Shown: positions 8,679-18,786, numbered from the stretch's first letter. The stretch is 64,000 nt of DNA from Beijerinckiaceae bacterium (GCA_004564215.1 CP024846.1:3262435-3326434), one strand, 5' to 3'. A program made the numbers and translations. The notes: generated by a model from the sequence alone, not told the origin.

Positions 8679-9386
8679 TCAGGCGGCGACGCGCGGGCGC
8701 GTCGTGTGTTTTTCGATGAGTTTGGTGATGTTGGGAGTGTGGATGATGCGGTGAACGAAAATCCCCGGCGTATGGATGCAATCGGGATCGATTTCCCCTG
8801 GCGCAACGAGATTCTCGACCTGTGCGACAGTTATTTTTCCGGCGCTTGCCATCATCGGGTTAAAGTTACGCGCGGTCTTGCGATAGACGAGGTTGCCTTC
8901 CGTATCGCCCATATAAGCATGGACGATCGCAACATCCGCGACGAGGCCACGCTCCATGACATAAGTGGCGCCATCGAATTCACGCAGCTCCTTGCCGTCC
9001 GCGATCACGGTTCCAACGCCGGTCTTCGTGAAAAAAGCCGGAATGCCGGCCCCGCCGGCCCGAATCCGCTCGGCGAGCGTTCCTTGTGGATTAAATTCCA
9101 GTTCGAGTTCACCGGAAAGATACTGGCGCTCGAAAAGCTTGTTCTCGCCGACATAAGACGAAACCATTTTTTTGATTTGCCGGGTCTCAAGAAGAAGCCC
9201 CAGGCCCGCCCCGTCGATGCCGGCATTGTTCGAGATCACGGTCAAATCCTTGACCCCCAAATCGCGGAGGGCCTCGATAAGGACATGGGGAATTCCGCAA
9301 AGGCCGAACCCGCCGGACATCAGGACCATTCCGTCCCTCACGATATCGGTAAGGGCCGCTCTGCCATCGGGGAAAACTTTATTCAT
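8679..9386 (-). CDS. scoA: 3-oxoacid CoA-transferase subunit A
   Basis: A 235-residue subunit started at MNKVFPDGRAALTDIV, the usual family start; the frame extends upstream to 9446 without support. The glycine-rich MSGGFGLCGIPHVLIEAL and TVISNNAGIDGAGLGLLLE motifs are those of CoA-transferase family I alpha subunits. PAFFTKTGVGT and MASAGKITVAQVENLV are also typical. It is the first gene of a two-gene scoA-scoB operon. The roughly 270 bp upstream of it holds no other gene and should contain the promoter. Confidence 0.92.
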   Translation of the reverse strand: MNKVFPDGRAALTDIVRDGMVLMSGGFGLCGIPHVLIEALRDLGVKDLTVISNNAGIDGAGLGLLLETRQIKKMVSSYVGENKLFERQYLSGELELEFNPQGTLAERIRAGGAGIPAFFTKTGVGTVIADGKELREFDGATYVMERGLVADVAIVHAYMGDTEGNLVYRKTARNFNPMMASAGKITVAQVENLVAPGEIDPDCIHTPGIFVHRIIHTPNITKLIEKHTTRPRVAA

Positions 9387-9659
9387 GGTCGACCTCGCTG
9401 CGGCCCTCGCTTCCCGCTGGCCGGACTTAACTCTGCCATTTACCACGCTTCTCCGACCGCTGGCCGGGGTGCGGTAGCTGAAGTGCTTCTATCGGGTTGG
9501 AACCGCCGTAGTCTATATCCCAAGCAATGATTTTGCCAGGGCGGAGCAGGGGCCCCGCAGATTGCTCGGTTTTTTGAGGGCGTGTGATGGATCTCGGCTT
9601 GCCGAGCTTATCCGCCGGCCTTTTTTGGGCGGTTGCGAGACAATTCGGCTTTGCCGACA

Positions 9660-10427
9660 TCAAAGGGCGGGCTTGGCCGCCGTGACCAGCGTGTTCACTC
9701 CATCCCGTCCACGAACCTCAACCGGCTTGAACCCGAGTTTTTCCATCAGCGCGAGGGAGGGGCCCAACCGCATGATGTGATCGGGCGATTCATCGCTGAA
9801 GAGATGGATGATCCATTGCTCCAGCAGATCCACCCGGTTGAGGGCCGAAAAAACTTGAAAATAATGGCGTATTTCATCCTGGGTCAGGCGCGTGTGTTGG
9901 GCGGTATCGTCGAGGCCATAGCGGTCCCCATTCACAAAAATGCCGCCAGGCCGCAGCACCCGAAAAATCTCGGCGAGGACGCGGACGCGATAGGCTTCGA
10001 TGAAATTGTGCAGCGAATAGGCCGAAGCGACCAGATCGATACTTTCCGCCGGAAGGAATTGGAGGGCCGCGAGCGCATCCGCTTCGACCAGCCGCACCCG
10101 CCCTCGATCCATGAATGCCGACAAAGCGACGCGGGCTTGGTCCAGCATGGTCGGCTCGTTATCGACGGCAGTGATGATCAGATCCGCGCGGGATCGAAGC
10201 AGGGCCTCTGTGGTTCTGCCCGTGCCGCACCCGATCTCAAGCACGTTCAGCGCGCCCGTCTTCGATGGCGGCAAGCTCGCGACATAATCTCCAACGCATT
10301 GGCTCATCGCCGCTACGGCAGGGCAGATCAGATCGAGCAGTTGATATTCTTGGCCGATCGGACCGGAAAAAAGCCGTTCGACCTGGTCGTCTGCCGTGCT
10401 ACCCGCGGCGATGCTCTGGCGCGTCAA
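9660..10427 (-). CDS. Class I SAM-dependent methyltransferase
   Basis: A 255-residue protein. The SAM-binding motif I LNVLEIGCGTGRTTEALL is near residues 60-80, followed by an acidic residue in ADLIITAVDNEP (motif post-I), DLVASAYSLHNF (motif II) and IFRVLRPGGIFVNGD (motif III). This is a generic Methyltransf_11/25 small-molecule methyltransferase. No neighbour gives a substrate: scoA is upstream in map order on the same strand but about 270 bp away, and a PCuAC-like gene lies on the other side. Confidence 0.85.
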   Translation of the reverse strand: MTRQSIAAGSTADDQVERLFSGPIGQEYQLLDLICPAVAAMSQCVGDYVASLPPSKTGALNVLEIGCGTGRTTEALLRSRADLIITAVDNEPTMLDQARVALSAFMDRGRVRLVEADALAALQFLPAESIDLVASAYSLHNFIEAYRVRVLAEIFRVLRPGGIFVNGDRYGLDDTAQHTRLTQDEIRHYFQVFSALNRVDLLEQWIIHLFSDESPDHIMRLGPSLALMEKLGFKPVEVRGRDGVNTLVTAAKPAL

Positions 10428-10508
10428 TGAGAATGTCCTGATAATATTGCGCCAGAGTCCGCGAACCCGATTGCGTCAATATCTGGATGGCTGAGTTCTG
10501 CGGCTCAA

Positions 10509-11030
10509 TTACATCGCGTGCTTGTCGTTATGCATGGAAGCTCCCTCCGGTGCTGCGTCTTCCTTGGGCGCGGTATCATCCGGCTCGACCATGAAGTGGA
10601 TCGGCACGCTGTGAAGCTTTTCGAAGATAAGAGTGCCATCGACCATCGAGTCTTCGGTCAATGCCTTGGTAATTTTGTTGAACCTGATTTGATAGGTGCT
10701 GGGGCTGAGTTCGATGCTGCCGTGCGGTTTGATCAAAAGCCCGTGCTCGACGACCTTGGAACTGAATTTGCCGTCTTTTTCGGTGATTTGATAAATAACG
10801 CCATCACCCGCTCCGTCGAGCGTCGCGCCCAGCAATGTCTCCGGCTCGTCGCCTTCGTTCTTGATTTCGATGACGCAAGCGTAAGTGCTCGGCGCGCCGG
10901 CGTCTACCATGCGAACCCAGGGGTGCCCGATCTTCAAATGGCCAACAGTCTCTTGATGCGCCAAGGCAGGCATAGCCCCAGCAGTTGCTAGGGCTGTTAC
11001 GAAAGCAAACAGGGAAAACGACAATCTCAT
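10509..11030 (-). CDS. PCuAC-like copper chaperone family protein lacking usual ligands
   Basis: A 173-residue exported protein with a clear signal peptide ending near PALAHQ. The body has the PCuAC (DUF461) beta-sandwich pattern: GHPWVRMVDAGAPSTYACVIEI, then HGSIELSPSTYQIRFNKI and TLIFEKLHSVPIHFMVE. Canonical members bind Cu(I) with an H(M)x10Mx21HxM set. Here the first His/Met position reads IYQI and the HLM position reads YQI, so the usual site seems lost. The C-terminal tail HNDKHAM could offer alternative ligands. Canonical PCuAC proteins deliver copper to cytochrome oxidase; this one may have another role. Confidence 0.8.
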   Translation of the reverse strand: MRLSFSLFAFVTALATAGAMPALAHQETVGHLKIGHPWVRMVDAGAPSTYACVIEIKNEGDEPETLLGATLDGAGDGVIYQITEKDGKFSSKVVEHGLLIKPHGSIELSPSTYQIRFNKITKALTEDSMVDGTLIFEKLHSVPIHFMVEPDDTAPKEDAAPEGASMHNDKHAM

Positions 11031-11134
11031 GGGTTTCCTCCAGCGTTTTTTAATGAGGTTATTTCTTGATTTGAACTAAGCACGAAATGGCAAAGCCGGG
11101 CAAGAATTGGTCGCCCTGCCGCGTTCGGATCAAT

Positions 11135-11281
11135 TCAAGTTGATGGATGAGTCCCTGGAATCCCGAGCTGTTTCTCGGTCAAGGCAAGGGCGGCTGCGAC
11201 AACTTGATCCATGTTGTCGTAGCGAATTCGGCCCCGGTAAAATACAGATTGGGCGGCTCTGTGGGCTAGGTGGGGACGTTG
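11135..11281 (-). other. Possible coding remnant downstream of rfbA
   Basis: A minus-strand frame of about 48 codons overlaps the end of rfbA and reads RAAQSVFYRGRIRYDNMDQ and then VVAAALALTEKQLGIPG before a TGA. The composition is protein-like (helical, no stop), but there is no good start or RBS. It may be the 3' tail of a lost gene or chance. The rest of the 235-bp gap between rfbA and the PCuAC gene shows no other feature. Confidence 0.25.
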
Positions 11282-12150
11282 CAATCAGCTCCCGCGAGAC
11301 GCATCAGATATTTTCCATAGCCCGACTTGCCATATTGATTCGCGTTCTCGATCAAACGATCGCGGCCGATGAAACCTTTATAGTAAGCGACTTCCTCCGG
11401 GCATGAGATCTTCAGGCCCTGACGACGCTCGAGAATCTCCACATATTTGCCTGCTTCCAGCAAACTATCGTGGGTTCCGGTGTCGAGCCATGCGAAGCCA
11501 CGGCCCATGATCTCGACCGCTAGCTGTCCGCGTTCCATGTAGATCCGGTTAACATCCGTGATTTCGAGTTCGCCGCGCCCGGAGGGCTTCAAGGAGGCAG
11601 CGATGTCCAGCACGTTGTTGTCATAAAAATAAAGCCCAGTCACCGCTAGACTCGAGCGCGGCTTTGCCGGCTTTTCCTCGATTGAAATTGCCCGCCCGCG
11701 CCCGTCAATTTCGACAACGCCGTATCTTTCCGGATCCGCGACAACATAACCAAAAACGGTCGCGCCTGAGGGACTGGCCTGGGCCGACAGCAAAAGGTCC
11801 GGCAAGCCATGGCCATAGAAGATATTGTCGCCCAAGATCAATGCGACGTGATCATTGCCGACAAAATCGCGGCCGATCGTAAAGGCTTCCGCGAGCCCGC
11901 GTGGCTGATCCTGCGTCGCGAAACTGAGATGGATTCCGAGATTGCTCCCGTCGCCAAGCAGTTGCCTGAAAAGACCTTGGTCCTGCGGCGTCGTGATGAT
12001 CAGAATATCGCGAATACCGGCCATCATCAGCGTAGATAATGGATAATAGATCATTGGCTTGTCGTAGACCGGCAATAATTGCTTTGAAACGACCAATGTC
12101 AGCGGGTAGAGCCGCGTGCCCGATCCGCCCGCCAATATAATTCCCTTCAT
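11266..12150 (-). CDS. rfbA: Glucose-1-phosphate thymidylyltransferase
   Basis: A 294-residue RmlA enzyme that makes dTDP-glucose from dTTP and glucose-1-phosphate, the first step to dTDP-L-rhamnose. The nucleotide-binding GGSGTRLYP motif is at the start (MKGIILAGG), followed by [18 protein letters not shown], a magnesium-binding LGDNIFYG, and ISIEEKP. The start was set at MKGIILAGG because it overlaps the rfbD stop as ATGA, indicating translational coupling. It is the last gene of the leftward rmlC-B-D-A run. Confidence 0.96.
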   Translation of the reverse strand: MKGIILAGGSGTRLYPLTLVVSKQLLPVYDKPMIYYPLSTLMMAGIRDILIITTPQDQGLFRQLLGDGSNLGIHLSFATQDQPRGLAEAFTIGRDFVGNDHVALILGDNIFYGHGLPDLLLSAQASPSGATVFGYVVADPERYGVVEIDGRGRAISIEEKPAKPRSSLAVTGLYFYDNNVLDIAASLKPSGRGELEITDVNRIYMERGQLAVEIMGRGFAWLDTGTHDSLLEAGKYVEILERRQGLKISCPEEVAYYKGFIGRDRLIENANQYGKSGYGKYLMRLAGADCNVPT

Positions 12151-13043
12151 CTTTCCGCCCGGCTTTCTTCGAGAAGCATTTCGACCGTCTCCTGCGCTCG
12201 TGTTTGCCAATCAGGCGCGCGATAGCCGAAGGTCGTATTGAAAAGGCGGCTATCGAGTTCGGAATTGGCGGGGCGCCGGGCCGGGGTTGGATATTCAACG
12301 CTCGCAATCGGTATCACTTGCGGCCGGCTCCCCGTCGCTTGCGCCTGAGCCTCGACGATGACGTTCGCGAGACCGCACCACGTGGTAACGCCCGTGCCCG
12401 CGAAATGATAGGTGCCGGGGGCATGGGCTCCGCTCGCCCAGGCACGGTCGATGGCGAAGATAGCTTCCGCCAAATCTTGGGTTGAAGTGGGACAGCCGTG
12501 TTGATCCGCGACGATACGCAGTTCCGGGCGTTCGCGCGCGAGTCGCAGGATTGTTTTGAGAAAATTCGCCCCAAAGCGGCCGTAAACCCAGGCCGTCCGC
12601 AGGATGAAATGGCGTTCGTTTTCGGTCCGAACCCGAGCCTCGCCCTCGGCCTTCGTCGCTCCATAGATGTTGATGGGAGCGATCGGATCCGTTTCCACGT
12701 AAGGGCCAGCTTTCGTCCCGTCAAAAACATAATCCGTCGAAATATGGATTATGGGCAAACGCTGCGCGGCAGCAGCGCGGGCGACAACTCCCGCGCCGAC
12801 GACATTGGCGGCGTAGGCTGCTTCTTGCTCGGATTCCGCTTTGTCCACTGCGGTATAGGCGGCCGCGTTTAGGACGATACGGGGCTTCACCGAGGCGATC
12901 GCGGCCTCGACGGCAGAGGCATTGGCTATATCGGCCTGCTCGCGCGTAAAACCGGCGACCTCGATTTTTTTGGTCTTCGCAAGTGCCATCACTTCGCGCC
13001 CGAGCTGACCTCCAGCTCCGAAAACGAGGATTGGTCCGCTCAT
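12147..13043 (-). CDS. rfbD: dTDP-4-dehydrorhamnose reductase
   Basis: A 298-residue short-chain dehydrogenase that performs the last step of dTDP-L-rhamnose synthesis. The N-terminal Rossmann motif is [12 protein letters not shown], the active-site motif [11 protein letters not shown] is followed by YGATKAEGE (YxxxK), and the segment [17 protein letters not shown] matches RmlD. The start [12 protein letters not shown] overlaps the rfbB stop as ATGA; the frame continues upstream to 13169 but only inside rfbB. Both ends are coupled to neighbours by 4-bp overlaps. Confidence 0.95.
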   Translation of the reverse strand: MSGPILVFGAGGQLGREVMALAKTKKIEVAGFTREQADIANASAVEAAIASVKPRIVLNAAAYTAVDKAESEQEAAYAANVVGAGVVARAAAAQRLPIIHISTDYVFDGTKAGPYVETDPIAPINIYGATKAEGEARVRTENERHFILRTAWVYGRFGANFLKTILRLARERPELRIVADQHGCPTSTQDLAEAIFAIDRAWASGAHAPGTYHFAGTGVTTWCGLANVIVEAQAQATGSRPQVIPIASVEYPTPARRPANSELDSRLFNTTFGYRAPDWQTRAQETVEMLLEESRAER

Positions 13044-14101
13044 GCGAAGGTTCCAAGCCGTTCGCCCCGATAGAGGCCCGAGCGGATCCGGTTCCACCAT
13101 TGTGGATTGTCGAGATACCATTGAACGGTCTTGCGGAGGCCGGTGTCGAAAGACTCGCGCGGCTCCCAATTGAGCTCGCGCTTGATCTTGCCCGCGTCTA
13201 TCGCGTAACGCCGATCATGTCCCGGGCGGTCGGAAACAAATTCAATCAGCTCTTCGCGCGGTTTGCCCGAGGAAGCCGGCGCCAATTCGTCCATGAGTCG
13301 GCAGATGTGGCGCACCACCTCCAGATTGGTTTTCTCGCTCGCTCCGCCGACATTGTAGCTTTCGCCGGTCGTTCCCGACATCGCGATCTGAATGAGAGCC
13401 CTGGCGTGATCCTCGACATACAGCCAATCGCGGATATTGCCGCCATCGCCATACACGGGAATGGGCTTGCCCTCGAGCGCGTTTAAAATCGCCAGCGGAA
13501 TGAGCTTCTCAGGAAAATGATAGGGCCCATAGTTGTTGGAACAATTGGAGCTGACTACAGGCATGCCATAGGTATGATGCCAAGCCCGCACCAAATGATC
13601 GGAGGCAGCCTTGGAGGCTGAATAGGGTGAGTTCGGCTGATAGGGGCTCGTTTCTAGAAATAGGCCTTGCTCGCCAAGCGAGCCAAACACTTCGTCGGTG
13701 GAGACATGATGAAAGCGAAACCGCGCTTGTTCGATCCGGTTGAGGTTCTGCCAATGGTGGCGTGCAGTTTGAAGGAGCACGTAAGTGCCCATGACGTTGG
13801 TTTCGATAAAAGCGCCTGGCCCATCGATGGATCGATCGACATGGCTTTCAGCGGCAAGATGCAGGACGATGTCAGGGCGAAAATTTTCGAAAATTGGCCG
13901 TATCGCCCGCGCATCGCAAATGTCGGCCTGTTCAAACGCATAGCGCGGATCGGCAGCGACGCTGGTGAGATTATCGAGATTTCCGGCGTATGTTAGCTTG
14001 TCGACGACGCAAACCTCATGGGGCGTTTCCGTGATCAAATATCGGACCACCGCCGAGCCGATGAAGCCTGCACCTCCTGTGACGAAAAAACGTCTGCTCA
14101 T
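13040..14101 (-). CDS. rfbB: dTDP-glucose 4,6-dehydratase
   Basis: A 353-residue extended SDR enzyme converting dTDP-glucose to dTDP-4-keto-6-deoxyglucose. [16 protein letters not shown] is the NAD-binding motif, [19 protein letters not shown] is the hallmark RmlB stretch, [11 protein letters not shown] supplies the catalytic Thr-Asp-Glu, and [15 protein letters not shown] the YxxxK pair. [15 protein letters not shown] is also conserved. The start [10 protein letters not shown] lies 7 bp after the rfbC stop; an alternative Met five codons upstream is possible. It overlaps rfbD by 4 bp. Confidence 0.96.
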   Translation of the reverse strand: MSRRFFVTGGAGFIGSAVVRYLITETPHEVCVVDKLTYAGNLDNLTSVAADPRYAFEQADICDARAIRPIFENFRPDIVLHLAAESHVDRSIDGPGAFIETNVMGTYVLLQTARHHWQNLNRIEQARFRFHHVSTDEVFGSLGEQGLFLETSPYQPNSPYSASKAASDHLVRAWHHTYGMPVVSSNCSNNYGPYHFPEKLIPLAILNALEGKPIPVYGDGGNIRDWLYVEDHARALIQIAMSGTTGESYNVGGASEKTNLEVVRHICRLMDELAPASSGKPREELIEFVSDRPGHDRRYAIDAGKIKRELNWEPRESFDTGLRKTVQWYLDNPQWWNRIRSGLYRGERLGTFA

Positions 14102-14108
14102 GTTTTTA

Positions 14109-14672
14109 TCAAACATCAAAAGGTGAAACAAAGGCTTTGAAAAAGGGGAGATCGGCGTCCTTTTTGGAGATCACGACATTTGCCGGTTCGACAGGCCACG
14201 AGATCGCCAAATCCGGATCGTCCCAGCGAAGGCCAGCATCGCAGGAAGGCGCGTAATAACTATCGACTTTGTAGGCGACCTGCGTATCTGGCTCAAGCGT
14301 ACAAAATCCATGCGCAAAGCCGCGCGGCACGAAGAGCTGCTCGCCTCCGTCCGCGGTCAAGGTTGCCGAGCACCATTGGCCGTAACTAGGACTGGCCGGG
14401 CGTAAATCCACAGCCACATCGAAAATCGCGCCGTGCAGCACGCGCACCAATTTTGTTTGAGCCGCCGGAGGGCGTTGAAAATGAAGGCCCCTCACGGTTC
14501 CGGCTTTGCGCGAAAGCGACTGATTATCTTGTATGAAAATAGCGTCGATGCCGATCTCAGCGTAACTCTGCGCGTTGAAAGTTTCGACGAAATATCCACG
14601 TTCGTCGCTAAACTTCTTTGGATGAAGCAAGGCTACACCATCGAGTTTAAGGGCTTTCACTTCCAACGACAT
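14109..14672 (-). CDS. rfbC: dTDP-4-dehydrorhamnose 3,5-epimerase
   Basis: A 187-residue cupin-fold epimerase (RmlC). The family line [17 protein letters not shown] is followed by [19 protein letters not shown], which includes the catalytic histidine, then [15 protein letters not shown] and [15 protein letters not shown]. The end [14 protein letters not shown] stretch reads [13 protein letters not shown]. Start at [10 protein letters not shown]; an ATG two codons upstream is equally possible. It is the first gene of the four-gene dTDP-rhamnose operon, with a 232-bp gap to the glycosyltransferase upstream that may hold a promoter. Confidence 0.95.
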   Translation of the reverse strand: MSLEVKALKLDGVALLHPKKFSDERGYFVETFNAQSYAEIGIDAIFIQDNQSLSRKAGTVRGLHFQRPPAAQTKLVRVLHGAIFDVAVDLRPASPSYGQWCSATLTADGGEQLFVPRGFAHGFCTLEPDTQVAYKVDSYYAPSCDAGLRWDDPDLAISWPVEPANVVISKKDADLPFFKAFVSPFDV

Positions 14673-14904
14673 TTGCAACAGCTTCCCCGGCCATCGGCCA
14701 TGATGCGGTAATGAATATCACATACGGCTGCGTCAACAGCCTTTCGAAGCAGATGGAGATGAAGCGAGAAACGCGTCGCACATCAGTTGCATTACAGGAC
14801 CAATCTACCACTTTTACTCTGCATATCAATAACACGACAAAATTTGCCGCACCTCGATGAGGCAGCGGCAGGCCCTACGCTCAGTTTGTGACAAGCATTA
14901 TAAG

Positions 14905-16023
14905 TCAGGCCGTACTTGCCTTAGCCTGCGGCTTCGCATGGCGCAGAAGATATTCTTCCAAGGAAGAGCCGGCGCGTTCCCATGTAAATTGGCGTATGTT
15001 GTTCGTCCCACGCTCTTGAATGGCACGCCGCAATTCGACGTCATCGGTAACAGCGATCAAGTTTGCGAGCATTTTCGCGCGGTCGCCTGGAGCGCTGAGG
15101 AGAGCTGTATCTCGGTCGGTAGCATAATCCCGGAAGCCGCCGATATCGGTGCCGACGAACACACATCCGCAGGCCATGGCCTCGGCAGGTGGCAAGGCCC
15201 ACCCTTCTTCCCTGCTGGCTCCGAGATAGACAGCGTGCTTGTTGTATATTTCCCTGACCAGAAAATCCTGGTCTGGATTTTGATAATACGTGATCCAGTC
15301 GGGGACCTCAGCTCCGCGCGCCATGGCGCCGAACATCGTGACCGGAACGTCCGGGTATTTCTGGTGGAACATCGTCAGAACGGCCAGCGCGTCGGGTACG
15401 CCCTTCATTTTCTGAATATGGTACATCGAGACTATGCTCATGGGCCGTTGCGCCGGCGGCTCCGTGATCAAGAATTTTCCAAAATCGATTCCATTCGGAA
15501 TGTGTTGGATATTTGAAGCACCGAGTTGTGCGCCGACGTCCGCAAGCCATTTGGATATGACAATCTTGAACAGGGGCAGGCGCCAAGTCGCGTCGACCGC
15601 CTCTTTAGGTCCAGCCCATGTTTCGTAATGCTGGATCAGGTAAAATTTGGCGCCCTTTTTTGCTCCGAGCGCTGCGACGGGTGCCGCCGTCTGCCAACCG
15701 GTTGCAACGATTGCATCCGCGTCGGATAAATTGGCGTCCGTAAAATTGGGCACGAGCCTCAGCCGAATCCGCGGATTGAATCGATGCCAAGACACCAACG
15801 GACGATGCAGCAGACGAATCCTCAGAGCCCAAAGCCATCGTTTCAGGAATTCAACCGGCGACCATGACCCGTCATCGGGCCGCGGACCTCGCATGTAGAC
15901 AATATTGACCTCGTGGCCGCGGCGGGCGAGAAAATCGGCATATTCGTAAACGACACGGTATCCTCCGATCGGTTCGGGACGATAATCGGGGAGCACGAGG
16001 GTTACGCGAAGAGGCGTCATCAT
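14905..16023 (-). CDS. GT4-type glycosyltransferase (possibly rhamnosyltransferase)
   Basis: A 372-residue GT-B glycosyltransferase. The N-terminal VTLVLPDYRPEPIGGYRVVYEYADFLARRGHEV is the acceptor domain start. The donor domain has MYHIQKMKGVPDALAVL and the EGWALPPAEAMACG motif (E-x7-E) that binds the nucleotide sugar. The order of motifs resembles WsaF-like rhamnosyltransferases, which fits the rmlCBDA genes just downstream, but the donor is an inference. It overlaps the wzx stop by 4 bp, so the two are translationally coupled. No signal peptide or transmembrane segment is visible. Confidence 0.88.
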   Translation of the reverse strand: MMTPLRVTLVLPDYRPEPIGGYRVVYEYADFLARRGHEVNIVYMRGPRPDDGSWSPVEFLKRWLWALRIRLLHRPLVSWHRFNPRIRLRLVPNFTDANLSDADAIVATGWQTAAPVAALGAKKGAKFYLIQHYETWAGPKEAVDATWRLPLFKIVISKWLADVGAQLGASNIQHIPNGIDFGKFLITEPPAQRPMSIVSMYHIQKMKGVPDALAVLTMFHQKYPDVPVTMFGAMARGAEVPDWITYYQNPDQDFLVREIYNKHAVYLGASREEGWALPPAEAMACGCVFVGTDIGGFRDYATDRDTALLSAPGDRAKMLANLIAVTDDVELRRAIQERGTNNIRQFTWERAGSSLEEYLLRHAKPQAKASTA

Positions 16024-17576
16024 AGAGTTCTCCCCCGACGCAGTGGCAGCACGCGGAGAGCGAAACGCCGAAACGCATCTTTATCTTCGTCAGTCCAAAA
16101 CTTTAGCAACGTCAGGGCTCCGAAAAAGACGCCCAGGTATAGCAAACCTGTAGCGGTGACCAGTGAGAGTTCAAACCATCGGCTGAGCGAGTATCCGACG
16201 GGAAAGGCGAGTTCTATGAGCCAGACTGCGAGGCAGGCGACGCCCGTCGAGAAAACTAATTTCCAGATCCAAACGCCAATGGATCGCGACCATGGGAATT
16301 TGAAAACGTGGTGAAACAGAACCAAGAAATAGAGGGAACCAATGATGTTCCCGATGATCGTACCCACAAGAATACCGGCGATGCCGAACGGCTTGGCTAG
16401 GACGACGGTGATTATGACATTCAGCACCGATGAAACCCAGGCGTAATAGGTTTCATAACGAGGTAGCCCGGCGCCCCTGACAATCGTCGTGCCAGCGCCG
16501 GTTAAGTTATTGAGAGCGAAAGAAATTGACAAAGCTATGGTGACATACGCGGCCTCTGGGTTGGGCTTGCCCAGCCAAACCGTCAGGATATGACCGGCCG
16601 CAATGGAAACGAAGCCGGTAATCATCATCGTGATGAGCATCAGGTATCGCGACGTATGGGTATAGAAAACTTCTATACTGTTTGGATCGTTTTTTATTCT
16701 TATACTCGATGCGGCGGGCATAACGGCCGAAAGCAATTGAAAGGGGAGGACTCGGTTGAGCGCCGCCAGACGATTGCCGAGCTGATAAAATGCAACGGTT
16801 TCCAAGTTGACGAAGGCCGCGATGATCAGCTTGTCGGCTTCAAGGTTTATGAGTGCCGAGAGGCCGTTGAGCTGCATCCATCCCCCAAACGCGAACAGCT
16901 TGCGGACTAGCGAAATGGGAATTTTGCGGGGGTCGGAGAAGACGCGCGGTTCGCGGCGGACAACGATTAGAAAAGTTGAGACGCCATTCACAAACAACTG
17001 CAAGTAAACGAGCATAATGGCAGCAATTACCGTAGGATATAATGGTATAATAATAAATACAGAGATCCCATATATGATTTGGCCGACTAGGCCAATAGAG
17101 GCGGTTATGTCCATCCGGTGCAAAGACACGAGCCTTGCAGAGAAGATACCGCTAATTCCAGATAGAATAAAGTATAAAAACATTGATATAATACAGATAC
17201 GCGCTAAATCCTGCATATCGCTATTTACGGATAATAAATTGCTTAGAGTCGGCGCCAAATAATAAACAATGGGAGTGAAGACGACACCAAGTAATAGGTA
17301 AAAAAGGGTCGCGAATGTCGTGACTTGGCGTACGGCCAAAGGGTCATCGCGTTCCGAAAATTCCGTGAAGTGCTTGATCAGGCCGGGGCCAATGCCAAAG
17401 TCGAGCAATCCGGCATAGGCCGCCAGGGAGCCAAGGATCGCAAACAGGCCGAATTGTTCCGAGCCCAAATGATTGAACAGGATCGGCGCAGTGAAGAAAC
17501 CGATCAATAAAGATGCAATTCGAGCCCAGGTCCCAACCGCCGTGTTAATAATGATTCTGCGGGTCCTGAAATCCAA
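16020..17576 (-). CDS. Polysaccharide flippase (Wzx/MOP superfamily)
   Basis: A 518-residue membrane protein with about 12-14 predicted helices and the N-terminal GTWARIASLLIGFFTAPILFNHLGSEQFGLFAILGSLAAYAGLLDFGIG stretch typical of the oligosaccharide flippases. It should translocate undecaprenyl-linked repeat units across the inner membrane. The stretch near 17010-17250 is strikingly AT-rich for this window, with runs of ATA/ATT/TAT codons, a sign of a different base composition than its neighbours. It is coupled to the GT4 gene downstream and separated by 115 bp from GT2 upstream. Confidence 0.9.
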   Translation of the reverse strand: MDFRTRRIIINTAVGTWARIASLLIGFFTAPILFNHLGSEQFGLFAILGSLAAYAGLLDFGIGPGLIKHFTEFSERDDPLAVRQVTTFATLFYLLLGVVFTPIVYYLAPTLSNLLSVNSDMQDLARICIISMFLYFILSGISGIFSARLVSLHRMDITASIGLVGQIIYGISVFIIIPLYPTVIAAIMLVYLQLFVNGVSTFLIVVRREPRVFSDPRKIPISLVRKLFAFGGWMQLNGLSALINLEADKLIIAAFVNLETVAFYQLGNRLAALNRVLPFQLLSAVMPAASSIRIKNDPNSIEVFYTHTSRYLMLITMMITGFVSIAAGHILTVWLGKPNPEAAYVTIALSISFALNNLTGAGTTIVRGAGLPRYETYYAWVSSVLNVIITVVLAKPFGIAGILVGTIIGNIIGSLYFLVLFHHVFKFPWSRSIGVWIWKLVFSTGVACLAVWLIELAFPVGYSLSRWFELSLVTATGLLYLGVFFGALTLLKFWTDEDKDAFRRFALRVLPLRRGRTL

Positions 17577-17691
17577 ACTGTCATCTCCATTGACTCCACA
17601 GTCGCGGGGTGCCGCGGGTAGCTGCGGATGCTATCAACCTAAAGCGGTGTAAGGGGGCTGCCTTGGCAAGGATAAGGAATCGGAGGGCGGT

Positions 17692-18774
17692 TCACGCGGT
17701 TTCCTTGTAGTGAAGTAGAGGCCGTAAAACCAGCGCCCAGGCGCAGTCCTTCACGAGCGCGTGGAACCCCAGGCCACCGGATTCGAAGGGTTTGTAAGCG
17801 TCTCTTTTCAGGAGCTTCACAAAGATCGAGATTTGCTTGGTGACCGGCGGTGATCCGTGCAGAGCGGCGCGCAGCTCATAGACCTTTGCAAGGCCTTCCC
17901 ACCGGCGGCTCGACAGTTCCGCCTGCCGCGCAAGGGCGGCGTCCGGCAACCTTGCCGCCGCCAGCGAAAGAATTCTTGCGCGTTCACTCGCCATCCCCTG
18001 ATGGATCAGCAGGTCGTCCCGGGAAAGGGCTATCTTGCGCTTAAACATCGACAATCGGGTCGATTTTTTTGCACCGAACAAGTTAGCCCCGTGTTGCCGG
18101 TAGCTCGCGAGCGGTTCAGCCAGTGCAACGGTTTTCCCGAAGCTGGAGGCCAAAAAATACACCCATCGGTCGTGGGCGAGCAGGCCCTCTTTCTTGTGAT
18201 TGTCGAGACCGCGTGAAGCAGGGTCTATGAGGCTAAGCAAAGACCTTTCGAAGACTTCCGTAAAGCCGAAGAAACCGCCCCAGGGAGGAAGCGTTAAAGG
18301 CTGCCAAACTTTCGTGTTTCGGATTTTTTGGGAAAAGAACCCAATGTTGTTTGAGTCTTCGTCAATCAAGTCGGCGGGGTGGGCACACAGCAACGCTTTT
18401 TCGGCCTTGAGTGCCGCCGTGCAGCGCTCCAGTTTTTGCGGATACCAGATGTCATCCTGGTCGCAGAAGGCAATATATCTGCCCGTTGCCAAGGCCGTGG
18501 CCGTGAGAAAGTTTTCGCCATATCCGAGGCGCTGCGGATTTCGACGGATTCTTACGGGAAACGGCGCTCTTTGCGCAAAAGCTTCGACGATCGAAAGCGT
18601 GCCATCGGTCGATCCATCGTCAGACACGATCAGCTCAACCGGCGGCAAAGTCTGCGCAGCTAAACTTTCGAGCTGAGCTGCGACGTGCTTTTCCCCGTTG
18701 AACGTCGCCATGACAATAGAAACGTCTTGTGCTCCATCAAGGCGAGTGCCGACGAATTGGGGTTCTGAGGCCAC
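17692..18774 (-). CDS. GT2-family glycosyltransferase (rhamnosyltransferase-like)
   Basis: A 360-residue GT-A enzyme. VSIVMATFNGEKHVAAQLESL at residues 18-38 is the nucleotide-sugar fold start, VSDDGSTDGT follows at 50-59, and the metal-binding motif FCDQDDIWYPQKL starts at about residue 103. This DQDD form is common in rhamnosyltransferases of O-antigen loci. The C-terminal half is less conserved. It begins 12 bp after the wzy-like gene and belongs to the same leftward operon. Confidence 0.88.
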   Translation of the reverse strand: MASEPQFVGTRLDGAQDVSIVMATFNGEKHVAAQLESLAAQTLPPVELIVSDDGSTDGTLSIVEAFAQRAPFPVRIRRNPQRLGYGENFLTATALATGRYIAFCDQDDIWYPQKLERCTAALKAEKALLCAHPADLIDEDSNNIGFFSQKIRNTKVWQPLTLPPWGGFFGFTEVFERSLLSLIDPASRGLDNHKKEGLLAHDRWVYFLASSFGKTVALAEPLASYRQHGANLFGAKKSTRLSMFKRKIALSRDDLLIHQGMASERARILSLAAARLPDAALARQAELSSRRWEGLAKVYELRAALHGSPPVTKQISIFVKLLKRDAYKPFESGGLGFHALVKDCAWALVLRPLLHYKETA

Positions 18775-18786
18775 AGCAGTTTTTCC

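Noticed and set aside
7791..9530. Long rightward frame of 579 codons
   Set aside because: It is antisense to scoA and scoB, which have clear catalytic motifs. The frame lacks any recognised domain; GC-rich genes often leave such open shadows.
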